Notes: generated from the letters alone by a model not told the origin. Shown: positions 44,450 to 54,889, counted from the first letter of the stretch. The stretch: 64,000 nt of DNA from Sorangium cellulosum So ce56 (GCF_000067165.1 NC_010162.1:8501001-8565000); one strand, 5' to 3'. A program made the numbers and translations.

Positions 44450-47400
44450 ATGAGCAACAAGGCCCTGACCGCCTACCGCGAGGCTCGCGAGGATCAGCTC
44501 GTCCGCAATGAGGCGAGGCACATCCGTTCGAAGATCAACGACGCCCGAGGCAGCCGCCACGACGCCGGAGTCCGGTGGCCCTTCGAGCTCTTGCAGAACG
44601 CACTCGACGCGGGGCCGCGCCCAGGTTCTGACCGCGTCGAGGTACGCCTCCGTCAGAACGGCGACGAATTCGTCTTCGAGCACGATGGCGCATTCTTCAC
44701 GTTGCGGGATTTGGCGGCGCTCCTCTCAGGAGGTTCCAGCAAGGAGTTCGAGTCCGAGGACACCACCGGACGCTTCGGCACCGGTTTCCTCGTGACCCAC
44801 GTGCTTGCCCCACAGACGACCGTCTCTGGGATCTTGACGACGGGCGAGGGGTCCGAACGCTTCGCGCTCATGCTCGATCGCGGTGGGGATGAGGACTCTA
44901 TCGTCGCCAACATCGCGGCCTGCGATGCCGCGATTCGAACAGCCAGTCCGCTGCCAACGACCGACGGTGTCCCCTCCGCCAGCTTCACGTACGTTACCGA
45001 CGATTGCGCGACACTCCATCTCGGCATGGTCTCGTTTCGAAGCGCCGTGCCGTACCTGTTCGCGACCTGTGAGCGGCTCGGTCGCGTGACCTTCGATACG
45101 GAAAGCGACGCGCCGGAGACGTGGGAAGCCGGGCCCATGACTTCGCGCAACATGGATGGTGTGCTGGTGCACGAACGCCACCTATCGTATCGGCGAGATG
45201 ATCAGGGTGCCGAATACCGCGCCGTTCGAGTCGCCGCAGCCTCATCTCCGAACCAGGCTACAGTCGCGGTCCTCCTTAATGTCGAGGGCCGGTGGCACCT
45301 GCAATTACCCGGTCATGACTTTCCACGTGTGTTCTGTCGGTACCCGATCCGATCCTCGACGTTCTTGCCCATCAACGCGGTTCTAGACGCGCCGTTCGAC
45401 CTTGATCAGGAGCGCCGCCGCGTACTCCTGGACAAGGAAGAGGTGAAGCGAATCTTTCACTTGTCAGTCAGCGCAATCGTGCCGCTCATTCGCCTCGCCT
45501 ACGAGGAAGGCTGGCATGACCGACACTGGCTCGCCCGTGCAGCACCGTCCCCATCGTCGTTCGCCGACAAGCAAGACGAGCAGGAGACCGAATGGCTGAC
45601 GCGGGAGATGCGTTCACTAGCGGACGACCTTGCACGGCTGCCGCTCGTGGCGACGAGGAACGGCCTCGGTGTGTCGCACGTGACGGACAGCAGCTGGTTC
45701 GCGGACTTCGTCGACGCGCATTCCGACGGCACTACCATGGACCGCTTGTGGCCCCTTGTGGATGACGCCGAGGATCTGTACCCGCCCGTCGCTGCGCTCG
45801 CTACCGCATGGGCGACGATCGCTTCTGGGTGGCACGCGCTTGGCGTGCAGGTGAACCAGGTCGGGCTCGCCGTCCTCGCCGAGTATGTGCGTGGCGATGC
45901 AAAGCGAGTGGAGGACCTGAGCGTCCGCAGTGACAAGCGGGAGTGGATCGCCCGCTTCCTGGACGTTGTCGGTGAATGCTGGGCTGGTCGTGGTGTCAAC
46001 GCCGACCTCGTAGAGCGGATGCTGCCTAACCAGAGCGGGGCGCTCGTCCCTCGAAAGGACCTCAAGCGTGACGACGGCATCCCTGACGCCTTGAAGGACA
46101 TCGCCGATTCCATGGGATGTGGCGTCCGGTCGCGGCTGGTCGATCTGACGATCCTCGAGATAGCGCGCGAGCAGTCGCTCAAGCATGTCGAGAGCGTCCT
46201 GAAGTCCGCCGTCCCCGTCGCGATGACGGAGGACGACGTCCTCGACGAGTGCGTGCGCCTACTCGAGAAGCGATTTCCCAAGACCGAGCGTCTCTCCGAC
46301 TCAAATCGCGCGCTCATCCTCGCGAGCATCCGACTCCTTGACTACCTTGCGCAGAAAGGGGACGCGGCCGCCTCGCTGGCTGCTCGCGTGCCGTTGCTGG
46401 CGCATGACAAGACGTTTGCACGTACGTCAGCCCAGCGAAGGATGATCTCTCCTGTCGAAACCTGGGACGAACGCGCGCGGGCCTTTTACGCCGCATATCC
46501 GCCGGATCGCGTGCTCGCACCAGAGTATGTTGGAACGAACGTCATCGCGGCGCTTATTGGCTGGGGCATCGCGTTCCACGGGCCCTTCATCAAGATGACG
46601 CCCGCCGACGCCATCAAGGACGATCGGCTCCGTTACCTCGCGATCGAGGGCGAGGAGACGGACGGCGTCCAAGTCCATGGCGAGGAGTTCACGCAGATCG
46701 CACTGCTGCACGAGCTGCTCCCTCGATGCCAGGAACGAGACGAAGCCGCCTCCCTGCTCGGGTTGGCGCTCTGCTACATGGCTCCAGCCGACGCCTCATG
46801 GCGACATGCGCGAGTAGTAGTGGGCCGCCGCTCCGGTACCAACGTTTCGATCGCTGTGAGGGGGGCGCTCTGGCTCGCGGACCTCCGAGCGAGAGCGTGG
46901 GTGCCCGTGCGGGGCGACGAAGGTAGGACAAGCCAGGTGATGCCCACGCCTGAGTCGCTGAGATCCCTATTGGACCCTGCGTGGCTTCGTGGAAACGTTG
47001 CCGCGCTTGAGTTGCTGGGTCGCTTCTTCGGGTTTGACGCCCTCGACCTGCAGCTGCTTGCTGCACACGATGACGAGAGTCGACAAGAGCTCCGCGACCA
47101 TCTCGCGCGCATCGTGGAGCTCGCCGGCGCCAATCCAGAGACGCTCGTCGAAGTGGAGGCAGAGCTTCAGATGAGGAGGAAGCGGGCGCAAGACGTCGCG
47201 CGCTGCCGAACGCTCGGCCTCGACGTTCAGGCCGCGATCAAGCTAGCCCTTGAGGCGCAGAACTTGACGGTGAAGGTCATTGATGTCGGCTATGACTTCG
47301 ATGTTTCCTGCAGCGACCTCAATGACGCGGCAAGCAGGATCGAGGTCGGCTCCTACTTCGTCGAGGTGAAGGCGACGACGCATGGCGAGGCGAAACTGAC

Positions 47401-47716
47401 ACCCAAACAGGCCGAGACGGCCTCGCAGCGAGCGGATCGATACGTCTTGTGCGTCGTGGACCTGAGAGGGATTCCCGACGAGCGCCTCGACGAGCCGTGG
47501 TCGATCGAGGATGTGCTGCCGCTCGCACGCTTGGTTTCTCAGGTCGGCACGCTAGTGCAGGGCACGTGGGAGCTCGTACAGGAGGCTCGGACCAGCGAGG
47601 TCGGGCTGCGCAACGAGAACGTCCTCCGGTATGCAGTTCGCCCGGAGGTCTGGGAGGAAGGCTGCTCGATCGACGAGTGGGTGGCAACTGCATTCAAGGC
47701 CGGGGGGCGTGACTGA
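44450..47716 (+). CDS. GHKL (Bergerat) ATPase fused to DUF3883-type PD-(D/E)XK domain; candidate defence protein
   Basis: The 1088-aa protein starts at ATG 44450 after GAGGAAAG. The N-terminus is a sacsin/HSP90-like ATPase: FELLQNALDAG with N50, a DG at 79-80, and GRFGTGF (107-113). The middle 700 residues are helical and unrecognised. The C-terminus has GYDFDV (D949), then FVEVKATTHG with E972 and K974, and LTPKQAETA...RYVLCVV, which fits DUF3883, a PD-(D/E)XK-like domain found beside restriction and defence genes. A nucleotide-gated nuclease is the simple hypothesis. It stands alone, flanked by insertion sequences and near qat. No known system was matched with certainty. Confidence 0.8.
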   Translation: MSNKALTAYREAREDQLVRNEARHIRSKINDARGSRHDAGVRWPFELLQNALDAGPRPGSDRVEVRLRQNGDEFVFEHDGAFFTLRDLAALLSGGSSKEFESEDTTGRFGTGFLVTHVLAPQTTVSGILTTGEGSERFALMLDRGGDEDSIVANIAACDAAIRTASPLPTTDGVPSASFTYVTDDCATLHLGMVSFRSAVPYLFATCERLGRVTFDTESDAPETWEAGPMTSRNMDGVLVHERHLSYRRDDQGAEYRAVRVAAASSPNQATVAVLLNVEGRWHLQLPGHDFPRVFCRYPIRSSTFLPINAVLDAPFDLDQERRRVLLDKEEVKRIFHLSVSAIVPLIRLAYEEGWHDRHWLARAAPSPSSFADKQDEQETEWLTREMRSLADDLARLPLVATRNGLGVSHVTDSSWFADFVDAHSDGTTMDRLWPLVDDAEDLYPPVAALATAWATIASGWHALGVQVNQVGLAVLAEYVRGDAKRVEDLSVRSDKREWIARFLDVVGECWAGRGVNADLVERMLPNQSGALVPRKDLKRDDGIPDALKDIADSMGCGVRSRLVDLTILEIAREQSLKHVESVLKSAVPVAMTEDDVLDECVRLLEKRFPKTERLSDSNRALILASIRLLDYLAQKGDAAASLAARVPLLAHDKTFARTSAQRRMISPVETWDERARAFYAAYPPDRVLAPEYVGTNVIAALIGWGIAFHGPFIKMTPADAIKDDRLRYLAIEGEETDGVQVHGEEFTQIALLHELLPRCQERDEAASLLGLALCYMAPADASWRHARVVVGRRSGTNVSIAVRGALWLADLRARAWVPVRGDEGRTSQVMPTPESLRSLLDPAWLRGNVAALELLGRFFGFDALDLQLLAAHDDESRQELRDHLARIVELAGANPETLVEVEAELQMRRKRAQDVARCRTLGLDVQAAIKLALEAQNLTVKVIDVGYDFDVSCSDLNDAASRIEVGSYFVEVKATTHGEAKLTPKQAETASQRADRYVLCVVDLRGIPDERLDEPWSIEDVLPLARLVSQVGTLVQGTWELVQEARTSEVGLRNENVLRYAVRPEVWEEGCSIDEWVATAFKAGGRD

Positions 47717-47795
47717 ACCATGTGCCGCACAACATCCGCATGCACTGTAAGGGCTGCATGAAGCGCCGTCTCTCCCCAGCCGCCAGGTCCGGCGC

Positions 47796-48091
47796 ATGAT
47801 CGCGCGCATGACAAGGACATCGTCGACAGAAGAAAAATGGGCGGATCGAGTTCGGGCGTGGCGCGAGAGCGGCGAGTCGGACGAGGAGTTCGCGCGGAGC
47901 CGCGGCTTTGCGGCTTCGACGCTGCGCGGCTGGCTGAGCCTGCTCTCGCGGACGGAGCGCCCGCGCTTTAAGCGATGAGCGCTCCGGAGCTCGTCGTCGA
48001 GGTCGGCGGCGCGCGGGTGCGCGTCGTCGCGGGGTTCGACCCCACGCTCCTGGCCGAGGTGGTCCGCGCCCTGGGCGGAGCAGCGCGATGA
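47796..48091 (+). pseudogene. IS66-type tnpA, split by an early stop
   Basis: Frame 47796-47978 encodes an HTH piece (EEKWADRVRAWRESGESDEEFARSRGF) that stops at TGA 47976; a second frame from ATG 47975 gives the typical tnpA C-terminus (LVVEVGGARVRVVAGFDPTLLAEVVRAL). One frameshift would join them. The type differs from copies 1-4. Confidence 0.65.
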
Positions 48092-48690
48092 TTCCGGCGG
48101 GCGTGCAGGTGTTCGTCGCGCTGGAGCCGGTGGACATGCGCAGCGGCTTCGAGCGGCTCTCGGGTCTCATTCGCGAGTGCGTAGGTTACGAGGCCCGGTG
48201 CGGCGCGCTGTTCGCGTTCATCGGAAAGCGGTGGACTACCATCAAGATCATCTTCTTCGACGGCAGCGGACTTTGCCTCTTTTCAAAACGCCTACATCGC
48301 GGCACGTTCGCGCTCCCCGACCCGCCGGCCGAGTGCGCGACGCACGTCGAGGTGGACGACGCGACGCACGAGACGCTGCTCGACGGCATCGAGATCGCGC
48401 CCACGAGGAACGCGTGGCTGTTCTTCGGCAGCGACGACCACGCCTCCGCCGCTGCCAACCTCTTCTCGCTCGCGGCGAGCTGCAAGGTCCACCACCTCGA
48501 CCCCGAGGCCTACCTCGCCGACGTCATCCGCGTGATGCCCTACTGGCCGCGCGAGCGCTACCCCGAGCTCGCTCCCAGGTACTGGGCGCGCTCCCGCGCT
48601 CGCCTCGTCGCCGAAGAGATGAAGCTGCCCCTCGGGCCAATCACCGTCCCGCCTCCACTTGCCGCGGAAGAGCAGCGCGCGACGAGCTGA
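48088..48690 (+). pseudogene. IS66-type TnpB fused in frame to TnpC C-terminus
   Basis: The 200-aa frame begins as TnpB (ALEPVDMRSGFERLSGLIRE, FFDGSGLCLFSKRL) and from about residue 108 continues as the end of TnpC (NAWLFFGSDDHASAAANLFSLAASCKVHHLDPEAYLADVI). The tnpC body is deleted. The fusion is in frame and has no stop, so a hybrid protein could be made, but transposition is unlikely. Confidence 0.75.
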
Positions 48691-49703
48691 CCGGGCCGGT
48701 TCTATCGCGCCCATCCTGCACCAGCTGACTGAGATTGGGCACTATGGCGCTTCGCGCAGCGCTTACACCACAATGGACCGGGGGTCGAGCCGTCCCGGGC
48801 GTCCGTCGGTGCGCACGAGATTACGCGGCGGGAGTGTTCGTCAACCACTCGGTTGGCGAACAGTGCCGACGCAGAATTTGAAGCAACGCGCGACGATTTA
48901 CCTTGACTCTTCCTAGGAAACCGCACTGGCACGGCGTGCCCCTCGACCACTGCGGCCGCAGTGGCGGGGGGCGTACCGAGTTCGCGCACGTGACGCATAC
49001 GTGTGAAGCTGGGCCGGGGCGCGCGCGAGGAACGTCTGCACATTTGTCGTCGCCCCATCGAAGATCTGCGGTGCTCCTGCCATGCGTGGCACCGCGCGGT
49101 GTGCCGCTCGATGCAAGCAGCACCCCTTGCCGCCAGCCGACGCAAAGCCGATCTGCTGCACCGAGACCTCCACCATGAGGATCTACGGTGCTCCCGCGAC
49201 GCCTTGGAGCGTCGCGCTCGTCACTCCGCGGTGCGAGCGGCACCCGTTCCATGTGGTCGACACGGGCCCGGATGATGCGACAGTGAGTGGCTTGCCGCTG
49301 GAACGGCGCAGATGACGCAGCTAGCGTTTCCCAGCATCACCGGACATGAGCAGGACCGCGGCGGAGCTCTCCGATATGCGCCCGGTGCAGAGGGCGAGTC
49401 GAACTCGACCAGGTAAGCATCGACGCGGCGCCGAGCTCGTTGCTCGAGGACCTCGACGCCGCGGCCGCGCTGCCTACACGGGCGTCAGGTACGCCGCGCA
49501 GACGATGCGCACCGCGCCGAGCTCGCGCGCCAGGTCCTCACCGTCTCCGCTCCCCAGTTCGACCAGGGCTCGCCGGCGTCGGCGCCGCTGCCGAGCGCGC
49601 GCGTGCGGCATGCGCGACGAGCAACCGCGCCGAGCTCGCCCTTGAGCTGCTCGGCGCGACCTGACGCGCGCTCAGGTCGCGATCCGCAGGCGCCCCTCGG
49701 CCC
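48691..49703. other. Gene-free segment between IS relics
   Basis: About 1 kb without a supported gene. GATCTRCGGTGCTCC occurs twice (near 49062 and 49179), a short direct repeat. A GAGCTC-centred repeat theme near 49425-49640 resembles that at 34650-34790. Confidence 0.4.
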
Positions 49704-49881
49704 GTCAAGACGTAACCGCCCGGCCATCGCCATGGGCACGGCCCCTTGCGGCTCTCGCCGGGGTCGACGATGCTGGGCGCGGGGCGGCGTCGGCCCACGC
49801 ATCGGCCCAGGCACAGGCGGTCGTGAAAGACGGCCCGGCGAGGCGGTCTCCGCCTGCGTCGCCGACCGAGGCTTGCGTTGT

Positions 49882-51546
49882 TCAGGTCGCGTCGGCGTCG
49901 CCGGCGACCGGAGCGGCGCGCGGCGATTTCGCCCATGCGTCGGGCAGCAGTTCGTCGAGTCGACCGCGCGGCCAGCCCGCCTGCAGCTTGCCGATGACGT
50001 CTGTCGCCCAGGCGAGCGGGTTGACACCGTGCATCCGACACGAGCCGAAGATCGTGTAGCCGACGGCCAGACGCTGAGCACCCTTGTCGGAGCCCGCGAA
50101 CAAATAGTTCTTTCTTCCGAGTGCTACACGTCTTAGCTGCCGCTCGACCTCGCCGTTATCTATCTCGAAGCGTCCATCCGTGAAGCAGCGCCGCCACGCA
50201 GCCTCCTGATTGATGGCGTACTGGGTAGCGATGCAGAGCGGCGTACCTGGCACGAGCCGCAGGTGCAGCTCGTGAATCCACTGATACAGCTCGTCCACAA
50301 CGGGGAGCGACCGCTCCTGCCGGCACGCCAGACGCGCCTCCGTGGACAGCGCCTCCTCTTTGCAGGTCGCCTCGATTCGGTAGATGGCCTTGAAGTACGA
50401 GAGCGCCACCGCCGCTCGCGCGTCGCCGCCCTTGGCCGCCTTTTCGAACTTGGCGCGGACGTGCATCCCGCAGCCGAGCCGGCGCTCCTCGGGCACGATC
50501 ATCTCGCCGTCGTCGCCTCCGCGGAGCATCGCGCCATAGCCCGCATACCCATCGCCCTGCAAGTAGCCGGTGAAGCCCTGCAGCAGCGCCGCTGGATGCT
50601 TCGCCTTCCAGTCCGGTGCGTACAGGAACGCCACGAGATCCGCGCCGACGAAGGCCCAGATGTGGCCTCGCTTCACCCCCGCCGGATGATCTCGATCCAG
50701 CACCCGCATCCCTGTGTCGTCGGCACGTAGATAGAACGAGTCCAGCACCCGCTCCGCGATCTTTTCAGCCACCGGAGCGAGCACGTCGAGCGCGAAGGCC
50801 GACCAGTCGCCCAGGGTCGACGGGGACAGCGACACGCCGAAGCGAGCGTATTGCTGCGACTGCCTATACAGCGGCATCGAGTCCTCGAACTTCTCGACAA
50901 GGATGCTGGCGAGCAGCCCCGGTCCTGGACGCCCTCGGTCCATCACCTTCTCGCTATCGGCCGTCGTGACGCCCTGCTCCGGGCAGCGCGGACAGGCGAG
51001 CTTCTCCCGCTGCTCCTCGATGATCTTGAATTGCGCCGGGACGAACTCGAGCACTTCGCTCGTACGATGGCCGATGCACTTCTTGTCCGCGCCGCACTGC
51101 GGGCACGTCCGCTCCGCCTCGGGGACGGGCACCACGCGCGTCTCACGCGGCAGGTGCTCGGGGAGCGGCGCGCGCCCGCCTCGTCCTCGCGGCGGCTTCG
51201 GCGGCTCAGGGGGCTGCGGCACCAGCCCCTGCTCCGGCTGCGGCGGAGCGTCGGCGCCGAGCTCCGAGCCCGCCGACCCCGGCGGCGCTTCCGCCCCGAG
51301 CTCGGCGAACATCAGCATCAGCTGCTCGGTCGAGACCTGCTGGCTCTTGCGGCCGTACAGCTCGCGCAGCGCGCTCGCGAGCCTCGCCGAGAGTGCGGTG
51401 TTCTTGTCGCGCAGCTGGACCAGCAGCCCGAGCACCAGGTCGATGAGCTCCGGAAGCTGCCCGGCCGCCGCCAGTTGCTCGAGCTTGCGCCGCACATCCG
51501 CCAGATCGGCGGGCAGTTGTGCCTGGGACTGAAGAGGACTGGTCAC
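49882..51546 (-). CDS. tnpC: IS66 TnpC transposase, copy 2
   Basis: The 554-aa protein is identical to the transposase at 42043-43707 in every residue compared by eye. It overlaps tnpB by 4 nt. Confidence 0.94.
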   Translation of the reverse strand: MTSPLQSQAQLPADLADVRRKLEQLAAAGQLPELIDLVLGLLVQLRDKNTALSARLASALRELYGRKSQQVSTEQLMLMFAELGAEAPPGSAGSELGADAPPQPEQGLVPQPPEPPKPPRGRGGRAPLPEHLPRETRVVPVPEAERTCPQCGADKKCIGHRTSEVLEFVPAQFKIIEEQREKLACPRCPEQGVTTADSEKVMDRGRPGPGLLASILVEKFEDSMPLYRQSQQYARFGVSLSPSTLGDWSAFALDVLAPVAEKIAERVLDSFYLRADDTGMRVLDRDHPAGVKRGHIWAFVGADLVAFLYAPDWKAKHPAALLQGFTGYLQGDGYAGYGAMLRGGDDGEMIVPEERRLGCGMHVRAKFEKAAKGGDARAAVALSYFKAIYRIEATCKEEALSTEARLACRQERSLPVVDELYQWIHELHLRLVPGTPLCIATQYAINQEAAWRRCFTDGRFEIDNGEVERQLRRVALGRKNYLFAGSDKGAQRLAVGYTIFGSCRMHGVNPLAWATDVIGKLQAGWPRGRLDELLPDAWAKSPRAAPVAGDADAT

Positions 51547-51965
51547 GTCGCGCGCGAGATAGCTATCCCCCGCGCATCCATCAAGCTTTGCTTCGACGGA
51601 GCAATTTTTCTCACGCTGGGTCTCCAGCGCTTGCGCCGCACGGCCTCGGACAGGTCGAACCCTTCGAGCATCAGCGACAGCTCGGCCGCCTCGACCTCGA
51701 CGTGGGTGGCCCCCTTGGGCAGGTCGCAGGCGAGATGGAAGCGCCCGCGAGCCAATTTCTTCGCCACGATCATGTACCCGGTGCGGTCCCAGAACAAGAC
51801 GCGGACCTGGTCACCTCGCCGATTCCTGAACACGAACAGATGCCCGCAGAGCGGGTCGGCTCCAAAGCGCTGAGAGACCAAGGCCGACAGCCCATCAAAG
51901 CTCTTGCGCAGGTCCGTGGGCTCGGCTGCGATGTACACGCGCACCGACGGCGGCAGCGTCAGCAC
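51543..51965 (-). CDS. tnpB: IS66 TnpB, copy 2
   Basis: The 140-aa orf2 protein is identical to copy 1. It overlaps tnpA by 7 nt. Confidence 0.92.
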   Translation of the reverse strand: MLTLPPSVRVYIAAEPTDLRKSFDGLSALVSQRFGADPLCGHLFVFRNRRGDQVRVLFWDRTGYMIVAKKLARGRFHLACDLPKGATHVEVEAAELSLMLEGFDLSEAVRRKRWRPSVRKIAPSKQSLMDARGIAISRAT

Positions 51966-52297
51966 GGCGTCTCCTCGGCCGCGAGCGCCAGGACCCGCTC
52001 GAGCGTGGCCGGGTCGAAGCCCGGCCGGACCCGCACCACCCGCCCGTTGGGCAGCGCGATCTCGATCGGCTCCGGCGCGACGGCCGATGCGTCCGTCACC
52101 ACGTGGACCGGCAGAAAGCGCGGTGCTTCGGTCAACGACGACGGCGAGGGCTGCGAGGGCCGGTCAGCGCGCAGCTTCCATCGCCACCAGTACAGCTGCT
52201 TCGGCTTGTACCCTTCGCGCCGCGCGAACTTCTCGGCGCTCAGCCCGCTGCGCTCCCATCGCTCTACCCGATCGGCCCACTCCGCCCTCGTCGCCAT
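51959..52297 (-). CDS. tnpA: IS66 TnpA, copy 2
   Basis: The 112-aa protein starts at ATG 52297 (MATRAEWAD). The frame continues upstream into copy 3, but that part is antisense-like junk. The normal upstream region and its ribosome site (GGAGG) were lost at the junction, so expression is doubtful. Confidence 0.88.
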   Translation of the reverse strand: MATRAEWADRVERWERSGLSAEKFARREGYKPKQLYWWRWKLRADRPSQPSPSSLTEAPRFLPVHVVTDASAVAPEPIEIALPNGRVVRVRPGFDPATLERVLALAAEETPC

Positions 52298-52473
52298 CGC
52301 TTCGTAAGCGCCCGGCCAACGCCATGGGCACAGCCCCTTGCGGCTCTCGCCGGGGTCGACGATGCTGGGCGCGGGGCGGCGTCGGCCCACGACTCGGCGC
52401 GGGCACAGACGGTCCTGAAAGAAGGCCCGGCGAAGCGGCATCCGCCTGCGTCGCCGGCCGAGGCTCGCGTTGT

Positions 52474-54138
52474 TCAGGTCGCGTCGGTATCGCCGGCGCT
52501 CGGAGCAGCGCGCGACGATCTCGCCCATGCGTCGGGCAGCAACTCGTCCAGGCGGTCGCGCTGCCAGCCCGCCTGCAACCTGCCGATGACGTCTGTCGCC
52601 CAGGCGAGCGGGTTGACTCCGTGCATCCGACACGAGCCGAAGATCGTATAGCCGATGGCCAGGCGCTGAGCGCCCTTATCGGAGCCCGCGAATAAATAGT
52701 TTTTTCTTCCGAGGGCTACACGTCTTAGCTGCCGCTCGACTTCGCCGTTGTCTATCTCGAAGCGTCCATCCGTGAAGCAGCGCCGCCACGCAGCCGCCTG
52801 ATTGATGGCGTACTGGGTAGCGATGCAGAGCGGCGTACCTGGTACGAGCCGAAGGTGCAGCTCGTGAATCCACTGATACAGCTCGTCCACAACGGGGAGC
52901 GACCGCTCCTGCCGGCGCGCCAGCCGCGCCTCCGTGGACAGCGCCTCCTCTTTGCAGGTCGACTCGATTCGGTAGATGGCTTTGAAGTACGAGAGCGCTA
53001 CCGCCGCTCGCGCGTCGCCACCCTTGGCCGCCTTCTCGAACTTGGCGCGGATGTGCATCCCGCAGCCGAGCCGACGCTCCTCGGGCACGATCATCTCGCC
53101 GTCGTCGCCTCCGCGGAGCATCGCGCCATAGCCCGCGTACCCATCGCCCTGCAAGTAGCCGGTGAAGCCCTGCAGCAGCGCGGCTGGATGCTTCGCCTTC
53201 CAGTCCGGTGCGTACAGGAACGCCACGAGACCCGCCCCGACGAAGGCCCAGATATGACCTCGCTTCACCCCCGCCGGATGATCTCGATCCAGCACCCGCA
53301 TCCCCGTGTCGTCGGCGCGCAAGTAGAACGAGTCCAGCACCCGCTCCGCGATCCTCTCAGCCACCGGAGCGAGCACGTCGAGCGCGAAGGCCGACCAGTC
53401 GCCCAGAGTCGACGGAGACAGCGACACGCCGAAGCGAGCGTATTGCTGCGACTGCCGGTACAGCGGCATCGAGTCCTCGAACTTCTCGACAAGGATGCTG
53501 GCGAGCAGCCCCGGTCCCGGACGCCCTCGGTCCATCACCTTCTCGCTGTCCGCCGTCGTTACACCCTGCTCCGGGCAGCGCGGGCAGGCGAGCTTCTCCC
53601 GCTGCTCCTCGATGATCTTGAACTGCGCCGGCACGAACTCGAGCACTTCGCTCGTACGATGGCCAATGCACTTCTTGTCCGCGCCGCACTGCGGGCACGT
53701 CCGCTCGGCCTCGGGGACGGGCACCACGCGCGTCTCACGCGGAAGGTGTTCGGGAAGCGGCGCGCGCCCGCCCCGTCCTCGCGGCGGCTTCGGCGGCTCA
53801 GGGGGTTGCGGCACCAGCCCCTGCTCCGGCTGCGGCGCAGCGTCCGCGCCGAGCTCCGAGCCCGCCGCCCCCGGCGGAGCTTCCGCCCCGAGCTCGGCGA
53901 ACATCAGCATCAGCTGCTCGGTAGAGACCTGCTGGCTCTTGCGGCCGTACAGCTCGCGCAGCGCGCTTGCGAGCCTCGCCGAGAGCGCGGTGTTCTTGTC
54001 GCGCAGCTGGACCAGCAGTCCGAGCACCAGGTCGATGAGCTCCGGAAGCTGCCCGGCGGCCGCCAGCTGCTCGAGCTTGCTCCGCACGTCCGCCAGATCG
54101 GCGGGCAGTTGTGCCTGGGACTGAAGAGGACTGGTCAC
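52474..54138 (-). CDS. tnpC: IS66 TnpC transposase, copy 3
   Basis: The 554-aa transposase differs from copy 1 at scattered residues (for example DVRSKLE for DVRRKLE, GWQRDRLDELL for GWPRGRLDELL). The catalytic motifs LRADDTGMRV, LQGDGYAGYG and NGEVERQLR are intact. Confidence 0.94.
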   Translation of the reverse strand: MTSPLQSQAQLPADLADVRSKLEQLAAAGQLPELIDLVLGLLVQLRDKNTALSARLASALRELYGRKSQQVSTEQLMLMFAELGAEAPPGAAGSELGADAAPQPEQGLVPQPPEPPKPPRGRGGRAPLPEHLPRETRVVPVPEAERTCPQCGADKKCIGHRTSEVLEFVPAQFKIIEEQREKLACPRCPEQGVTTADSEKVMDRGRPGPGLLASILVEKFEDSMPLYRQSQQYARFGVSLSPSTLGDWSAFALDVLAPVAERIAERVLDSFYLRADDTGMRVLDRDHPAGVKRGHIWAFVGAGLVAFLYAPDWKAKHPAALLQGFTGYLQGDGYAGYGAMLRGGDDGEMIVPEERRLGCGMHIRAKFEKAAKGGDARAAVALSYFKAIYRIESTCKEEALSTEARLARRQERSLPVVDELYQWIHELHLRLVPGTPLCIATQYAINQAAAWRRCFTDGRFEIDNGEVERQLRRVALGRKNYLFAGSDKGAQRLAIGYTIFGSCRMHGVNPLAWATDVIGRLQAGWQRDRLDELLPDAWARSSRAAPSAGDTDAT

Positions 54139-54557
54139 GTGGCGCGCGAGATAGCTATCCCACGCGCATCCATCAAGCTTTGCTTCGACGGAGCAATTTT
54201 TCTCACGCTGGGTCTCCAGCGCTTGCGCCGCACGGCCTCGGACAGGTCGAACCCTTCGAGCATCAGCGACAGCTCGGCCGCCTCGACCTCGACGTGGGTG
54301 GCCCCCTTGGGCAGGTCGCGGGCGAGGTGGAAGCGCCCGCGGGCCAATTTTTTCGCCACGATCATGTAGCCGGTGCGGTCCCAGAACAAGACGCGCACCT
54401 GGTCACCACGCCGATTCCTGAACACGAACAGATGCCCGCAGAGCGGGTCAGCTCCGAAGCGCTGAGAGACCAAGGCCGACAGCCCATCAAAGCTCTTGCG
54501 CAGGTCCGTGGGCTCGGCTGCGATGTACACGCGCACCGACGGCGGCAGCGTCAGCAT
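54135..54557 (-). CDS. tnpB: IS66 TnpB, copy 3
   Basis: The 140-aa orf2 protein nearly equals copy 1 (FHLARDL for FHLACDL). It overlaps both neighbours as in copy 1. Confidence 0.92.
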   Translation of the reverse strand: MLTLPPSVRVYIAAEPTDLRKSFDGLSALVSQRFGADPLCGHLFVFRNRRGDQVRVLFWDRTGYMIVAKKLARGRFHLARDLPKGATHVEVEAAELSLMLEGFDLSEAVRRKRWRPSVRKIAPSKQSLMDARGIAISRAT

Positions 54558-54889
54558 GGCGTCTCCTCGGCCGCGAGCGCCAGGACCCGCTCGAGCGTGG
54601 CCGGGTCGAAGCCCGGCCGGACCCGCACCACCCGCCCGTTGGGCAGCGCGATCTCGATCGGCTCCGGCGCGACGATCGATGCGTCCGCCACCACGTGGAC
54701 CGGCAGAAAGCGCGGTGCTTCGGTCAACGACGACGGCGAGGGCTGTGAGGGCCGGTCAGCTCGCAGCTTCCAGCGCCACCAGTAGAGCTGCTTCGGCTTG
54801 TATCCTTCACGCCGCGCGAACCTCTCGGCGCTCAGCCCGCTGCGCTCCCATCGCTCCACCCGCTCGGCCCACTCCGCCTTCGTCGCCAT
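54551..54889 (-). CDS. tnpA: IS66 TnpA, copy 3
   Basis: The 112-aa protein (MATKAEWAERVERWERSGL) has GGAGGAAG before the ATG, unlike copy 2. Confidence 0.92.
   Translation of the reverse strand: MATKAEWAERVERWERSGLSAERFARREGYKPKQLYWWRWKLRADRPSQPSPSSLTEAPRFLPVHVVADASIVAPEPIEIALPNGRVVRVRPGFDPATLERVLALAAEETPC

Larger units (their letters stand above)
49712..52303 (-). mobile_element. IS66-family element, copy 2 (truncated by 72 bp at its tnpA end)
   Basis: The left end is GTAACCGCCCGGCCATCGCC. Homology to copy 1 stops 6 bp upstream of the tnpA start, where copy 3 begins. The 8-bp repeat GTCAAGAC (49704-49711) on its left is matched only at the right end of copy 3 (54965-54972). Proteins are identical to copy 1. 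Confidence 0.92.

Noticed and set aside
50851..51873. 340-aa and other plus-strand frames inside IS66 copies
   Set aside because: They are antisense to tnpC/tnpB and repeat in every copy only because the DNA does.
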